Shown here in pieces: positions 4,971 through 5,234 of a stretch of DNA of 5,234 nucleotides. The position numbers were made by a program, and so were the translations under genes. The stretch is from Methanoregulaceae archaeon (GTDB lineage Archaea > Halobacteriota > Methanomicrobia > Methanomicrobiales > Methanospirillaceae). Below the pieces are notes generated by a model. The model was given only the letters and a program-made list of their open reading frames with translations. It did no database searches and was not told the DNA's origin. The stretch's first letter is position 1, and each line of letters opens with the position of its first letter. The stretch is taken from NCBI GenBank assembly GCA_028679325.1, contig JAJRBS010000002.1, forward strand, positions 1 to 5,234, in the 5' to 3' direction.

Positions 4971-5234
4971 TCAGACAGTTCTTGCCTTGATCTTCTTTAA
5001 CCTGAAGAGTTCTTCCCTCTCCATCTCATCGAGCCGCATCTTGATGAAGTCCCGGGCTTCGGTGAGTTCCGGGATGACCTTGAACTCGAGTGCATTGACC
5101 CTTCGCTTGGTAGACTCGATCTCCTCCAGCAGCTTCTTCATAGTGGTCTCGATCTCGGCACTCTCGATGACCGCCTCTACAAGGTCCTCGTACGCGGATG
5201 CAGTCTCATCAATAATGGTCGTCGTCCCGAGCAA
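4971..5234 (-). CDS. atpD: A-type (V-type) ATP synthase subunit D, C-terminal part (5' end outside window)
   Basis: Subunit D forms the central rotor shaft of the archaeal A1AO ATP synthase, inserted in the A3B3 head and coupling proton or sodium flow at the membrane to ATP synthesis. The frame is open to the right edge, so the first visible codon (TTG, Leu) is internal and not a start. The 87 visible residues are the C-terminal part of a protein usually a little over 200 residues long. The sequence is typical: LGTTTIIDETASAYEDLVE, then a long charged helix with heptad character (IESAEIETTMKKLLEEIEST), the family hallmark KRRVNALEFKVIPEL (about 43-57), and the closing EMEREELFRLKKIKA. The two long helices form the antiparallel coiled coil of the shaft. 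In archaea this gene usually sits near the end of the ATP synthase operon. Here pgk follows after 5 bp. Confidence 0.95.
   Translation of the reverse strand: MLGTTTIIDETASAYEDLVEAVIESAEIETTMKKLLEEIESTKRRVNALEFKVIPELTEARDFIKMRLDEMEREELFRLKKIKARTV

Noticed and set aside
1..5234. CRISPR array, insertion sequence, tRNA or rRNA
   Set aside because: I found no regularly spaced direct repeats, transposase motifs, terminal repeats or tRNA-like folds on either strand.

Overview
The window most likely comes from a methanogenic archaeon, probably order Methanomicrobiales. Four things point there: an archaeal-type A/V-ATP synthase subunit D, an archaeal-style phosphoglycerate kinase, TATA-box promoters (TTTAAATA, TTTTTATATA) in place of bacterial -35/-10 elements, and short or missing leaders. 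The genes are moderately GC-rich, and one intergenic stretch is strikingly AT-rich. The order is an inference from protein flavour. No 16S rRNA or methanogenesis gene is present to confirm it.

Layout from left to right. (1) 2-169, plus: the C-terminal tail of a polytopic membrane protein cut by the window edge. (2) About 278-1042, plus: a DUF1624 / heparan-alpha-glucosaminide N-acetyltransferase-like membrane protein. (3) 1052-about 2728, minus: adenine deaminase, convergent with the previous gene and only 9 bp from it. (4) 2833-3144, minus: a small ribbon-helix-helix (CopG-like) candidate regulator, upstream of ade on the same strand. (5) 3145-3292: a divergent AT-rich promoter region with two TATA boxes and a set of related inverted and direct repeats. 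(6) About 3293-3742, plus: a small three-helix membrane protein of unknown function. (7) 3748-4965, minus: phosphoglycerate kinase, convergent with the membrane protein gene at 5 bp. (8) 4971-5234, minus: the C-terminal part of A-type ATP synthase subunit D, cut by the right edge and 5 bp upstream of pgk.

How the genes may work together. Subunit D and pgk look co-transcribed, so pgk may be the last gene of an ATP synthase operon. Ade carries out purine salvage (adenine to hypoxanthine). The RHH protein and the small membrane protein share a divergent promoter region. An 11-bp perfect inverted repeat brackets the RHH gene's own TATA box, and a 9/11 copy of the half-site lies directly before the membrane gene's TATA box. 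This fits an autoregulated regulator that also controls its divergent neighbour, and it is the most interesting signal here. I see no CRISPR array, transposon, tRNA, rRNA or defence system. Most of the window is ordinary core genome.
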